A stretch of DNA of 64,000 bases from Cryptomeria japonica (taxonomy: Eukaryota > Streptophyta > Pinopsida > Cupressales > Cupressaceae). The stretch covers positions 100,857,897 to 100,921,896 of the forward strand of contig NC_081407.1 in the NCBI RefSeq assembly GCF_030272615.1, written 5' to 3'. The position numbers and the translations under genes are program-made. The notes under the pieces were generated by a model. That model was not told the DNA's origin, did no database searches, and saw nothing but the letters and a program-made list of their open reading frames with translations. Shown here piece by piece: positions 1 through 11,434 of this stretch; position 1 is the stretch's first letter; the number at the start of each line of letters is the position of its first letter.

Positions 1-1135
1 TCAGTTAAGTAACTAGAGAATTTGCCTTTGTCGATTGATCTACAGACTTCCTAACCCATTGTTTTGCATGAGCTTGTTGGATTTCATCAACCTTTTTCTT
101 TCTCTTCTCATTGGATGTGTCATTCCTTTCTGGTGTATTCTTGCTTCTACAATATTTGGCAATGTGTCCTATTTTGTTGCATGCATAGCAAGTAACATTA
201 TTCTTCTGAATTGCCTTGTTGTATCCTTGATCATTCCTTGACCTACATTGATTAGCCACATGTCCAAAATTTCCATATGAATGTAATTCTGCATTCATTC
301 TACAATCTTATATCCTATGACCATACTTTTTACAATTTGAACACTGACCGGGAACTGAATTATTATTCTGATTTTCTTTATTTCCGCATTGACTTGCTCT
401 ATGACCAAACTTATTGCAAACAAAGAATCTACCATTAAATTTATGTGCATTGGGTTGTCTTACCGATGATTTATGATTCTAGTTGACCTTCTGACTGGAT
501 GTATCATCCTGATTTGCAATACTAGACCTTTCTCCATGCTCGAATCCAAGACCTCTAGTGTCTCCAGTGTCTCTTTGATCCTTCAATATTTCATCAAGCT
601 TTGCAGAATTGGCCTTAAACTTGTATTTGTATTAATTTGAAGCATCTAGATCTCCTCTTAGGATTTTTATCATTATTTCCAACTCTTGCTCATTGTTTTG
701 TGATTGCACCAATCTATTTCTCAACACATCATCCTCATGTGCCAACCTAATGCATTCCTCAGATCTGTCTTTCAAAGATATAGCAAGATTTTCTTCAATC
801 TCCTTGGACATCCTCATGGTTATGGCTTGCACTTCATTCTTCATGACACCATTCTCCTAGCTCATCTCTTGACATAATTCCTTAAGGGCATTCTTCTTTT
901 CATCATTCAAAATTTGTAAGAGTTCCTTGCTTTTAGCTTGAGCAAGTGATAAACTCTCTTGTTGGGTAAGGATAAATTCCTTTGCAAAATTCAACTCATC
1001 TTGCAGCTTCAATTTCTTCAACCTTTCAACATCATAGTCTTCAAGTGCTACTTCAAGTTCTTTCTTTATACTCATCTTCATGGATTCTGGATTCAGGATT
1101 TTCCTCAAGCTATTAGACTTATTCTGAGGAACCAA
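1..1135 (-). pseudogene. Partial copia gag with coiled coil and CCHC knuckles
   Basis: This is the gag (nucleocapsid-type) protein of a minus-strand copia retrotransposon, cut by the window start. It begins next to the primer site with a long charged coiled coil (about 1130 to 640) rich in Glu, Lys and Leu. A linker with a LDEILKDQR-type motif follows, then up to four CX2CX4HX4C zinc knuckles. Two are recognisable in full (CSNCKKYGHRI-stop-DC near 320-345 and CYACNKIGHIAKYC near 145-185); two have lost Cys residues. Stops and frame changes break it. The UBN2-type N-terminal gag domain expected first in copia gag is not seen. Coiled-coil gag suggests the SIRE-like side of copia, by inference only. 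Confidence 0.75.
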
Positions 1136-1147
1136 GCTCTGATACCA
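1136..1147 (-). other. Primer binding site, initiator-Met tRNA type
   Basis: On the minus strand this reads TGGTATCAGAGC, the usual plant copia primer binding site complementary to the 3' end of initiator methionine tRNA. It sits two bases inside the LTR end at 1150, so the LTR at 1150-2042 is a 5' LTR and the element runs to lower coordinates. Confidence 0.9.
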
Positions 1148-1149
1148 AT

Positions 1150-2042
1150 TGCTGGGATCCAAGAACATGAAGAGGGACATGTGAATCAGTGTTCTTCCAA
1201 TTAGAATATTTTTAAGCTTATTAACAAATCCACGTATTAACCAATATGCATAAAAGAAAGCAACAACAAGTAATGGCAATGCAACCACAAGAATCAACAC
1301 CATATCACAGAGATTTATACATGGAAAACCTCAAAGAGGAAAAACCATGGTGGGATTAGTGACCCAGAATATCTATCCATTGGCCAAATGAATAAATATT
1401 ACAAGAGGGGCATGCACATGCAGGAAGGCACACTTCCTGGAGCACATTGCTCATCACAAAGGAGCCTCACTGACTACAGATATGAAATACTTAATTACAA
1501 ATAAAATTTGAACTTTGATTGTGCATCTGACATGCTCGATGAGATCCGATTTATACACTATCTATATTGGTTCATACTGTAAACTCCCTTACTGGTAACT
1601 TAGATCGCTCTCCAATCCTCTAGACAAATAACCAACACCAACTACATATCTTTACATTCGCATTCTGTCGATCAACATCTAGCTTGCATAACATCACATA
1701 ACCTATCGCATCTCTATATATCCAAAATGACCTAACTTGACTGACTTTATACCCATTTACATGCATGAACATAAAGTCCTTATGTCAGCTTACAATCATA
1801 TTTCAAAAAATAAGAGACGTGTCACCCTAGACAAAATATAAACATAAAACTATATGACCATTGTTGCTTCCATGTTTGTCGAATCAATCTCCTATGTTGG
1901 CCTTAGAATACTAGTTCCAAGTTTGTCGGTTACATGCCTGTCGATTCTCTGAATGTTGGTTACCATGATTACCGGATCTTCCATGAAGTGTGTTGCCATA
2001 AAGGACAATACCTAAAACCCAAATGAGTGTCAATTGCCAACA
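1150..2042 (-). repeat. 5' LTR of minus-strand copia element
   Basis: On the minus strand the repeat starts TGTTGGCAATTGACAC and ends CCCAGCA, giving TG...CA termini and 893 bp. It is fixed at one end by the primer site. It contains the hairpin and pyrimidine-rich module found in other LTRs of this window (1319-1370). The matching 3' LTR lies outside the window, so the outer boundary rests on the terminal motif alone and no target duplication can be checked. Confidence 0.7.
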
Positions 2043-4563
2043 AAAATATCTTAAGTGAAGTGATAAAATAGGATTGTAAACACACTTACCTACTAATAGG
2101 CCCTAATATCAAAACTAGTGACAAGGCTTTTAGCAATTTGCAAGTTTCATATAATAAATAAATTGTAACATCTTAATTTTTTATGTGTTGTTGTAATTGG
2201 TATGTTCATTCATTTTTTATTTCTATTTTTGAGATTTGATTAGGAGTAGACTAGGTTGTTTGGATTTGTTTCCTATTGCAATGAATTTTGACCTTTTTCT
2301 TGATAAAGGAAGGAGACTGTATTGGCCATCAATTTGATATTCATGATTATACAAGTTGAACAAAGAAAGGTCAATATTGTTGGGAATCAAGGTAGTGTGC
2401 CATGCACCTAAAGGTGATTATATAAGTTGATTGGATTTTCTAGTACCAATAACATTGAGCAAAGTGAGGTTAGTATTGTTGGACATTAATTTAGATGTGT
2501 CATACTCACTGTTGAATAGTCACTGAGACACAAGAAGGTTTATGTGGTTGAGTAGACCATCATTTTGTGTATGTTATAGAACAAGTATAAAATACTCAAA
2601 AGAAATTAAAATGCCAATGAGATATTCATAATTCATATCGCAACTCTCGTGGTAGTGGGGTTCTGACTACATCAACATTGGTGTAGTAGCCCCCCATGCT
2701 TTGCTTTTGATACTTATTACTTTGACTTGTTAGACTATTTTTGACTATTTATGTGTGGTTCATTACATTGGTGTGTGTGTGTGTGTGGATACATTCATGT
2801 GATCCATGTCATTGGACTACTTTATGATGCTTATATGTTTCAAGACATTATTATTGTTATACATTATTTGAGATGGAAATATAGATGTTAGTGATGGTAT
2901 ACTTATGACTTTGATTATATATTAGTGATTTATTATGATATATTAATCTATGATCAGATATTATTTGGATTTGATTATTGATACTTAAGGATTTTATGTG
3001 TAGAATAGATCTTTACTACATTATTTGTTTGGGATTAGGGTGAAAGGAATGATTTCTTATTACTCATTCATGAGCTCCATATGACGTCACGATTTCCTTT
3101 CACTATATGAAAGTATGTATGTATGTATGTATGTATGTATGTATGCAACACAGTTTGTGTAGGTTGTAGATACCAAGCATCAAATCCACCTTGTCCCATA
3201 GGTCTAAATGTGTCTTTAAATCCCAATGGTGGTACAAGAGATAGTACAAGGCCAAAAATGTATCTAAACCTATCCATTGTCCTAACCTAGGGACAATTAT
3301 CTAGTCTATATTTTTTTCCTGTCAGATGTGTCATCTAGACAATACGTGATCACCTTGTTGCTAGTGATAAGTCTTGTTTTGATATCAACATTATTTTATT
3401 ATTTACTTGAGTGTGTGGGATTTTATGTTATTTTAATTATTGATATTAATTATAATTTGAGTATTATAAATTAGTTACTATTTATTGTTGTTTTAATTGT
3501 ATTTTTAAAATAATAAATATATTCTATTATTGGATATTATTTATTGAGTAATTTAGTATTGAGTGTGTGACTATTTTCATTGTGGGGATTATTTTATTGT
3601 GAATATTTTATATTTAATTAGGGAACTAATTTTTCTTCTTGGTGGAACTAGTTGTCCTATTTTTATGGATAATTATATTTTAGTTGGAATTAATTATTTA
3701 TTCTTTGCTTGGTTGTTAAGTGGGAGTTAACTAATTTTAGGGCATTTTTATTTGGTGATTTAATATTTAATTAGTATTGTTTAATTGTTTTGTGGGGATT
3801 TTTATTTTTCAAATTTAATTTAATATTATTCTTTTAATACTAGTTTTTATGGTTTTGAAATTAGGGTTTTTGAGCATATTTTTGTGACATTTATTTAGGT
3901 GATAATTGATTTTTATTTAATCTTTATGAGAGTATATTTTGGGAAGGGACCTTTTATGAATTTTGGGGAAAAAATTATTACTATAATTTGTGGAGAATTT
4001 TTGAAGGAGAACTTTGCATTATAGGATTAGAGAAGGGTTTGTAACTTTTTAGTGTTGACTGAAGATTGTCTTTTTGAATTTGTTTGAAGCATGGATTTGA
4101 TTTCTTGAGTGTAATTGGTGGATTTTTTTGCTGATTGGAAAAGGTTTGTGTTTCATAATTCATCTGTGAATTCTCTCTCTTCTTTGTCTTCTTCACAGGT
4201 TTCCAAGTAGGTTCCTATTTCCCATTTTTTATTTCAATTTAGTTTACACTATTGATTAGAATGGATTATTAGGGGGATTTGGGAATGTGTATTTTTTTTG
4301 TTTTATTATTTGAAATCAATTATTTAATTCATCTTTTGAAAAGATTGCATTTTGCAGAAATCTGGTGTGGGGATTTAGTGTTGTAGTTGTTCTATTTTTC
4401 TTTGTGCTTGATTAAAATTAATATGTTAAACCATTTGTTTGGTTTTTATATGTTTTTGGGAGGATATCAAACCCTTTTCAAATGGGTCTTTGTCATAATT
4501 TTGATTGTAGTCCTTATTTCAAAAGCACAATAAATTGGACTCAACTACGTAAAATATTGGGCT
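2043..4563. other. Gene-less stretch with microsatellites
   Basis: No credible gene is seen. The sequence is AT-rich, and T-rich on the plus strand. It holds a (GT)8 run at 2771-2786 and a (GTAT)8 run at 3113-3145. A TGTAACATC start near 2165 and a long non-coding T-rich tract resemble a plus-strand gypsy LTR, but no partner, primer site or duplication supports it. Confidence 0.5.
3113..3145. repeat. (GTAT)n microsatellite
   Basis: Eight perfect tandem GTAT units plus one base. The neighbouring short reading frame that encodes repeated HTYI is a product of this repeat and not a gene. Confidence 0.95.
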
Positions 4564-4903
4564 TGAAGAAGTTGAGAAAATACAACTTCTGAGATCCCAA
4601 GAGCACCTGCAAGAAAAATGCCTATCACAAAAGAAGATTGGAGACAAAAACAAAATAATGGCTCAGAAGAAAAATTTTATCATTCATAGAGGGAATAGAG
4701 TAAAAAATTACAATACAATCTTTATGAAAGGAGAATAAGAAACCCTAAAGATGTGCAACCCTAAAGGGATAAAATGTATTTAATAATTAGAATAATTATT
4801 AAATACCTATAATATTATTAAATGCCCAAATTTAGCTTAAACATGGATTATAATAGACTAATAATTAAATAAATAATTATTAGCTAATACAAGATAACTC
4901 TCA
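4564..4903 (-). repeat. 3' LTR of the copia element at 4564-11434
   Basis: In plus orientation it runs from TGAAGAAGTTGAG to AAGATAACTCTCA and closely matches 11115-11434, including the AATAATTAAATAAATAATTATT stretch near its end. The eight C residues at 4904-4911 are the polypurine tract on the element strand, directly abutting the LTR. Confidence 0.85.
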
Positions 4904-4917
4904 CCCCCCCCTTAAGA
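4904..4917 (-). other. Polypurine tract
   Basis: The minus strand reads CTTAAGGGGGGGG immediately before the 3' LTR (TGAGAGTTATC). This is the position and composition of the plus-strand primer of reverse transcription. Confidence 0.8.
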
Positions 4918-5134
4918 TGAACTTAGTGAGTAGCTAAAAAACTAAATGCAAGAAAGAAAAATGAAACTACATGAAGAAGGCAAATTTGGGTCCTCGTAAA
5001 AAGGCCTGATGAGGTACCCAATCACAACTAAATCTCTATGAACTAGAGAAATAGAGAAAACCACATGGGAAAAAACTCTACTCCAAAAAGAGATGGGAAA
5101 AGCATGCTAAAAAAAACATGAAGGAAGGAAGGCC

Positions 5135-6693
5135 TCAATGAGAGCCCCCAAGGACAACTTCCTTCACCCCAAGCATAGAGCACAAGTGAAGGTAGAAGGG
5201 AGATGCAAAAGGTTTATTGAAGATGTCAACAACCTGCTCCTCTATACGAATGTAGTTCAAGATGAGAAAGCCATCTTGAATCAACTGTCTGATAAAGTGC
5301 ACGCGAAGCACAATGTGTTTAGTTCTCTGGTGCTCCACTAGGTTGCAGAAAATGTGAATGGAACTCTAATTGTCATACCAAAGAATAGTGAGACTATTAG
5401 GAGGGAACTCAAACTCAGTCATCAATTGTCAAAGCCATAGAACCTCCTAACTAGCTAACATTGCTGCTCGATACTCAACCTCTATAGATGATAATGAAAT
5501 AGAAGACTACTTCTTGCAAGACCATGTTATAGGACTGGAACCAAGGCAAAAAACAAAGCCAGAATTAAACTTTCGATCATGAGCATCACCAACCCAATTT
5601 GAGTTAGTGAAGCCAACAATATGAGGGGATCCTAAAGTATAGTGAATGCCAAATTGTGTAGTTCCCTGAATGTACTTCAAAATACGTTTGGCTTCTTGCC
5701 AATGGCTCTCATGAGGATCATGGGAGAAATGAGAGACAAGACCAACCACAAAAGAAAGATCTAGGTGCGTATGTGTTAGGTACAACAAACTGCCAACCAA
5801 CTGCTTGTATAAGGGAGTATCCATGAAAGGTGTTGAACAAGTGGCAGACAAAACAACACTTGACTAAAATGGTGTGGGTGTAGGATTGCAAGTAAGCATG
5901 CCAAATCTATGAAGCATATCAAGAGCATACTTCTACTAAAATATGGAAATCCCATCAGAAGACTGAATAACTAGTAGGCCCAAAAATAGTGCAGAAGGCC
6001 AAGATCTGTCATCTCAAACTACTCCATCAAGGCTCTCTAAATATCTTGAATCAAGGAGGATGAGCTATCGATAATGATAAGATCATCAACATAGAGCACA
6101 AGGATAACTATATGATCCCCTTGATGTTGAATATATACTATGGGATCATAATGCAAATGTGTAAAGAGGGTGGAGAGCAATAAAGAGTCCATATTCTCAT
6201 ACCAAACCCAAGGAGCCTGTTTGAGAACATATAATAAATGTTGAAGTCTTGAAACCAAAGAGGAATCCTGCACAAATACCTGAGGCTTCTCCATATAGAT
6301 CTCCTCATGAAGGTCTCCATGCAAGAAAGCACTCTTCACATCCACTTAAAAAACTTTTCATCCTTGTGAAGCTGCCAGAGAAAGTACAAAGTGAATAGAA
6401 TTCATCTTGGTGATAGGAGGAAAGGTCTCAGAGTAATCAATACTCTCCACCTGAGAAAACCCGTCTGTAAAAAGACGAGCCTTATACTTATTAATAGGAC
6501 CATCTGCAACATACTTGGTATGGTACACCCACTTGCACCAAACCAAATTTCTTCCTTTCCAAAGAGTACAAAGATCTCAAGTACGATTCTTCATCAAAGA
6601 AGAATACTCCTCATCCATGGCCCTATCCCACTTTGGGTGACCTATCGCCTTTGAGAATTTTTGAGGATCATCCAAAATGGCATGACTCAAAAG
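5135..6693 (-). pseudogene. Copia RT and RNase H region
   Basis: Reverse transcriptase and RNase H of the copia element at 4564-11434. From high to low coordinates: an RT start with KWVYHTKYVADG and YKARLFTDGFSQ (about 6540-6440), then DVKSAFLHGDLHEEIYMEKP, LKQAPWVWYENMDSLL and an intact LYVDDLIII catalytic motif near 6080. RNase H follows with PLYKQLVGSLLYLTHTHLDL, HWQEAKRILKYIQGT and SNWVGDAHDRKFNSGF, where the first usual Asp (SDW) is Asn. The C-terminal RTKHIVLRVHFIRQL and VDIFNKPFA end at 5135. Several frames and in-frame TAG/TAA stops make it non-functional. Confidence 0.85.
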
Positions 6694-6698
6694 ACTAT

Positions 6699-7462
6699 TG
6701 TATATGGTGAAAATGGATAACAATAATAACAAAATTGAAAGGCTAAATGAATTCAACCACCAAACCCTAGCCTAACAAAATCAAAGATCTACCATAACAT
6801 ATGAAGATTACCTAAGACAATGTAAATCAAATAAAATCACAAAGATCATACCATCACATGTCCAATAGGGTTTTTATCTCCATTCTTCCTATCTCCATTG
6901 ATCTTGCTTGATATATTTGCCCTCAGATTTTATGTGCACAAGAGCTCAATAAAGAATGGAATGTGGTTGCAAGGATCGTAGTATAGCCAAGTGATCAAGA
7001 TTGTCGATTAGGGTTTGATAATGAAGAAAGCATCTTCTTAAATAGAAGACACAATATGAAATGGAGGGATAAGATTGAGAGGTGTAAAAAGGAGGTCGGC
7101 TAGGATTAGAGGGTAGGTAGAAGAAATAATAAAATAATGAAAGAGGTAGGTAGTGTAGGAATTAAGAGATGAAAGACATGTGTCATGTGTAGAAAAAGCT
7201 AATGAATTAATTAAATAAATAAAGATTTATTTAATAAATAGAAGAAGTGGGATCAATTAAATAAATAAATATTTATTTAATTTAGGGAAAGGATAATTTA
7301 AATAAATAAATGTATTTATTTAAATGAGAAATAAGGCTAGAAGAGGATAAATGAATTAATTAAATAAATAAAGATTTATTTAATTAATAGAAGAATTAGG
7401 CTTAGATAATTAAATAAATAAAATATTTATTTAATTAGACATGACAATTTTGGGTGTCTACA
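6699..7462 (-). repeat. Solo gypsy-type LTR with target duplication ACTAT
   Basis: A 764 bp repeat ending, on the minus strand, with TGTAGACACCC at one side and ATATACA at the other. It is flanked by perfect 5 bp duplications ACTAT (6694-6698 and 7463-7467). The TGTAGACACC start is shared with the gypsy 3' LTR at 38954, so it is a related family. No internal region is present: it is a solo LTR formed by LTR-LTR recombination. It sits between the integrase and RT regions of the host copia element. It contains five imperfect AT-rich palindromes (7206-7437). Confidence 0.9.
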
Positions 7463-8985
7463 ACTATAACCAGATGTCTATGCATGAGTATGATGAATGT
7501 CAGAAGGATCACTTGTCATAGAATAAACCAGACCCACTTGGGCAAAGGTTGACTTGTGGGTGGTCAAGATGGTGGGGGGATAGTGGACCATCATATGCAT
7601 CATCCTCAAAGAAGAAGGAATCCTCAAAAGATGAAGAGGGAGGAGGAAGCAGTGAGGGAGAAACTGGTGATGGAGAATCTATCTGAGGAAGGCACTCATC
7701 AAACTTGACATACCACCTAAATAAGACCTCTCAAGAATCAAGATCAAACAACCTATACACCTTAACATCCTCACAATAGCTAACAAAAATAAGTGGTTGG
7801 CTCTTCCTCTCCATGGCTTTCCTCTGAGCATCTGGAATAAATTTCAAAACCTCACTACCAAAAAATTGAAATGATGAAACATCAGGCTTGACATGGGACC
7901 AAGCCTCCTCAGGAGTCATTTGGCACAATGCCTTATGAGGCATTTGATTCTAAATATAAGTGGCACAATTAACTACCTCAGCCCAAAAAGAAGGCTGCAT
8001 AGAATGTGACTGAAGCATACAATTGGCCATCTCCCATAGTGTTTTGTTCTTTCTCTCAGCAACACCATTCTGCTAAGGATTGTGAGGAACTGATAACTAA
8101 TGCTACAAACCATGCTCTGTACATAAATCTATAAAAGCCTGATTCACATATTCTCTCCCATTATCTATGTGTATCCTCTTTATAGAAAGACTAGACTGCT
8201 TCTCTACAATTTTCTTAAAGACTTGAAATGAATCAAAGACATCGGACTTGTACTTAAGAAAGTACACTCATGTACGTCTAGAGAAGTCATAAATAAATGT
8301 GAGCACATACTTGGACCCAAGAAAAGATGGAGTCAAAAATGACCTAAGATAATTATGTATCAAATCCAAGTGTGCCTTAGCACATGTGGCTCTGCATGTA
8401 GGAAAAGGATCATGATGATGCTTTCTAGGAGGACAACCTCGACATATACCATCATTATAGGATATCTGAGGGAGCCCAATCACAAGTGTCTATGTGCTCA
8501 TCTATTATAAGTATCTATAATTGACATAGCCAAAATGCTCATGCCAAAGTCTTCTTATTGAATCTACATGCGTTACAAGAGAAACACTTGAATCATCTAG
8601 ACTCTCAAAGCCATCAAACCAGTATAACCGAGAATCTGGATCAACACTGCCAATAGCCACAACCAAATTGGGATCACGGAGCTCTCTAATAACCACATCA
8701 TTTGGTGAGAACTCAACAATTTTACCAAAGATAGAATGACGAATCTGATAAACAAAGAGGAGCTACGTCAAAATTTGAGGAACCAAAAGAATATCCTAAA
8801 AAGAACCACCTGTCAATGGAACAAAACCTAAAAATTGAAACTGAAAGTTGTGCTGAGTCACCAACTGCAATTTGTAAAGTATTTATTGTGAGCAAGTGAG
8901 GTAACAAGTTTATGTGAGTGTGTCATATGGTGAGAAGCCCCTAAATCAATAATCCAAGTGGATGCAGAAGGAATAGCTCATGTAG
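7463..8985 (-). pseudogene. Copia protease and integrase region
   Basis: The protease remnant is near 8960-8930, WIIDLGASHHMTHS, in which the usual active-site Asp-Ser-Gly has become Asp-Leu-Gly. Then comes a GAG-pre-integrase stretch (DSIRRLWHEHFGYVNYRYL, about 8570-8510), CRGCPPRKHHHDPFP and the integrase core start with LDLIHNYLRSF and YVLTFIYDFSRRT (8390-8270). The frame for RIHIDNGREYVNQAF-like sequence continues near 8170-8120. The C-terminal part (7943-7731) has PEEAWSHVKPDVSSFQFFG and SQPLIFVSYCEDVKVYRLF, typical of copia integrase. Broken by stops. Confidence 0.8.
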
Positions 8986-9925
8986 AAAGAGTACATCCTT
9001 TCCCTGTAGAAGAGGAAGATGAAGGCTAAGGAGAAGAAACATGATACTCTTGCATGGCTTCCTCCAAAGCCTCTAATCATTTCCAACACTAGGAAACTAG
9101 ATGACCTTCCTTGCCATAGAAACTATAAAGTTCATCTAATTTCTTCTTAGTCTTGGAGGAAGACTAACCAAACTTAGAAGATTGCTCCTATTTGGGATAG
9201 GACTTTGGTTTATAATCAGACTTAGATGGTGTCTTGGAGGAACACTCACTATTGGCTGAATCCTTCTTAGGCTTTGGTTTCTGCTTCTTATTCTCTTTAT
9301 ATGTCTAAGCAACCAATGCTTTGTTCTTTGATCCTGTGAGCTATCCAACAGAGATAGGTGAGCCTGCTCATGAGTCAAGTGATCACTGAACACATCAAAA
9401 GTAGGCATGGTGAAGCATTTACCCAAGGAATCCATAGTAGAATAAAATATGGAAGCAAATATCTGATAGGGACCTCGAAGCTTAGAGAGAATAAAGTAGA
9501 TACACTCCATGTCTGTCTTATTTTTACCACAATTGTAGCATAGATCTGGTTGTTTTAAACTTATTCAGAAAGTCCTGAATGTGAGGAAAGAACTTAGGTA
9601 ACAAGGAAGAGAGCTCTGCCTCAATCTGTAATGCTTTGAACTCATTGATAGTACCAAAGAGTGTATTAAATTTGGACCACATAACCTGAGGAGTGAGAAA
9701 ACCATCAAGATAAAAGAGCAAGTTGTCTAAAACATGTAAGGAGATGACACCCATAGCCTCATCCATCTTATTCCTATGTTGAAGAATCTCAAAAGGATGT
9801 TGCAACTAAGGTTGAACTACATCCAAATAGGAGCAAAACCTTCAAGATTTGAGAAGCCTCATCATATGAGCTTTCCAGAGGTGATAGTTCCAGGATGTAA
9901 GAAGCTCAACTGAAGAATCTACCAT
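8986..9925 (-). pseudogene. Copia gag with UBN2 domain
   Basis: Gag of the copia element at 4564-11434. The start chosen is the ATG at 9925, giving MVDSSVELLTSWNYHLWKAH, a usual copia gag opening (a W..W...M block). A UBN2-type segment follows (MDEAMGVISLHVLDNLL, TPQVMWSKFNTLFG, QIEAELSSLLPKFFPHIQDF, about 9770-9560). A worn zinc knuckle with GKEGHLVS-stop-CWK lies near 9100, where the first Cys residues are lost. At least two stops sit early in the frame. It leads directly into the protease. Confidence 0.8.
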
Positions 9926-11102
9926 GTGTACCTATACTTGTACTTGGACCTACTCTTAATTATTTTAATTAAGTGATCTTTTAGACTAGACAAAGGATGT
10001 TGAAGGGGTTTTTTTTTGGAGTTTTAGGTGTTTTTATTTTCTTAAGTAAATTACAAAAAGTAGTAAAATAACACCCCCCACAAGATGTAAAACCAAAAAA
10101 CTAGTACAATCTGAAAGCCAAAAAAGAAGACAAGATAAAAATGTTTCAGACAATATCTTGTGTACCTAGTGACTTTTGTGGAAAAACTTAACCCCAAATC
10201 TTAATAGGGCTCTCCAAGACCTTTCTATTGCCTATTCATTTTCCAAAAATGGAGTCTGTTTGCCCAATTTATGGCTCCTGGAGTGCAGAAAAGATCTCTG
10301 ACTTTAACGACAAAAAAATAGGTACTAAATGAAAAAATCAGCAAATCTAACATCCAGATCTTAATAGAGCTCAAAAAGAGATTTTCAATGCCTATTCATT
10401 TTTCAAAATCTGACTTTGTTTGCCCAAGTTATGACAAAAAAACCTCCCCCCTGTCAAAAAGTTTTCAAAGAGGAGCAAGAGGAGGTGAGTGGGTAGAGGT
10501 GGCTCTCTGGCTAGGTGGCGGCGGTCGGGCAAAGTAGGCAGCAAGTGGCGATAGGGTTGCCGAGCGATGAATCTTCTTGTGGGCGGGTCCCAGCTGGAGC
10601 TGTTGGCAGGCAGGTCTCGGGCTGGGCAGCTTGCTCCAGAGCTACTGGTGGCGGGCAAGTTCTGGGCAGAGCTGCTGGCAGCTCCCAGTTTGTTGGCAGC
10701 TCCCTAGCTGATGGTGGCTACTGGTAGTAACCATGAGGGTTGGCCCTGATGGTTAACAGATTGTTTGTGGTCATCAGTGATAGTTCTAGCTTGGGTAATC
10801 CGTTAAACTGCCCAAAACAATTTTATTTTTTATTTTTTCTCAAAAAATGTGCCCTAGAAGGGCCAAAATAAAATAAAAAATTCCCAGAGTCAAAGTTGTC
10901 TAAATTGGACAAATTTTATATGAAAATGGGGTTTTTGGGGTGTTTTGAGCTCAACGATGAGGTCGGTTTGAGCTCAAAGTGCCCAGAAACAAAGAGGTAC
11001 CCTAGATCCAAAATAATAATAAAAACTCTAAAAAAAACTGAAACCTTTGCCTCTGAAAAAAATCTTTTGAAAAAAATTAGGAACAAGCAGCAGCAGATGT
11101 AT
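9926..11102 (-). other. Untranslated leader of the copia element
   Basis: About 1.2 kb between primer site and gag start. It has T-rich and A-rich tracts and a GC-rich patch at roughly 10480-10735 with repeated GCTGCTGGCAGCTCC-like words, unlike the surrounding AT-rich DNA. Open frames in the patch on both strands appear to be by-products of its composition. No gene is supported. Confidence 0.6.
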
Positions 11103-11114
11103 GCTCTGATACCA
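11103..11114 (-). other. Primer binding site, initiator-Met tRNA type
   Basis: The minus strand reads TGGTATCAGAGC, directly abutting the 5' LTR at 11115. It is an exact match to the common plant copia primer site. Confidence 0.92.
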
Positions 11115-11434
11115 TGAAGAAGTTGAGAAAATACTTCCTTTGAGATCCCAAGAGAAGATTGGAGATAGAAACACAATAATGGCTCTGAAGAAAAAAATTA
11201 TCATTCAGAGAGGGAATAGAATAGAAAATTACAATACAGTCCTTATGAAATGAGAATAAGAAACCCTAAAGATGCGCAACCATAAAGAAACCCTAAAGGG
11301 ATAAAGTGTATTTAATAATTAGAATAATTATTAAATACCTACAATATTATTAAATGCCTAAGTTTAGCTTATGTGTATAGTATAATAGACTAATAATTAA
11401 ATAAATAATTATTAGCTAATACAAGATAACTCTA
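11115..11434 (-). repeat. 5' LTR of the copia element at 4564-11434
   Basis: Starts TGAAGAAGTTGAG in plus orientation, like the 3' LTR, and ends near AAGATAACTCTA. It lacks some bases present in the 3' LTR (for example the CACCTGCAAGAAAAATG segment). The outer end has lost the perfect CA/TG terminus, so the last few bases are approximate. Confidence 0.8.

Larger units (their letters stand above)
4564..11434 (-). mobile_element. Full-length decayed copia element with short LTRs
   Basis: A copia retrotransposon on the minus strand, with gag, protease, integrase, RT and RNase H in copia order between two related LTRs of about 340 and 320 bp (4564-4903 and 11115-11434). A perfect primer site lies at 11103-11114 and a polypurine tract at 4904-4917. 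Domains sit in order but are scattered over frames with many stops. A 764 bp solo LTR interrupts it, so the element itself is about 6.1 kb. A target duplication is not clear (gggct on the left, no match on the right). The short LTRs and compact pol suggest a different copia lineage from the long-LTR elements further right. Confidence 0.85.

Noticed and set aside
2165-4563. A plus-strand gypsy LTR starting TGTAACATC
   Set aside because: No second copy, polypurine tract, primer site or target duplication could be found, so only the motif supports it.
10392-10727. Open frames on both strands in the GC-rich patch
   Set aside because: GC-rich repeats open several frames at once. Translations are Ala/Gly/Ser/Pro-rich with no family resemblance, and the patch lies in a retrotransposon leader.
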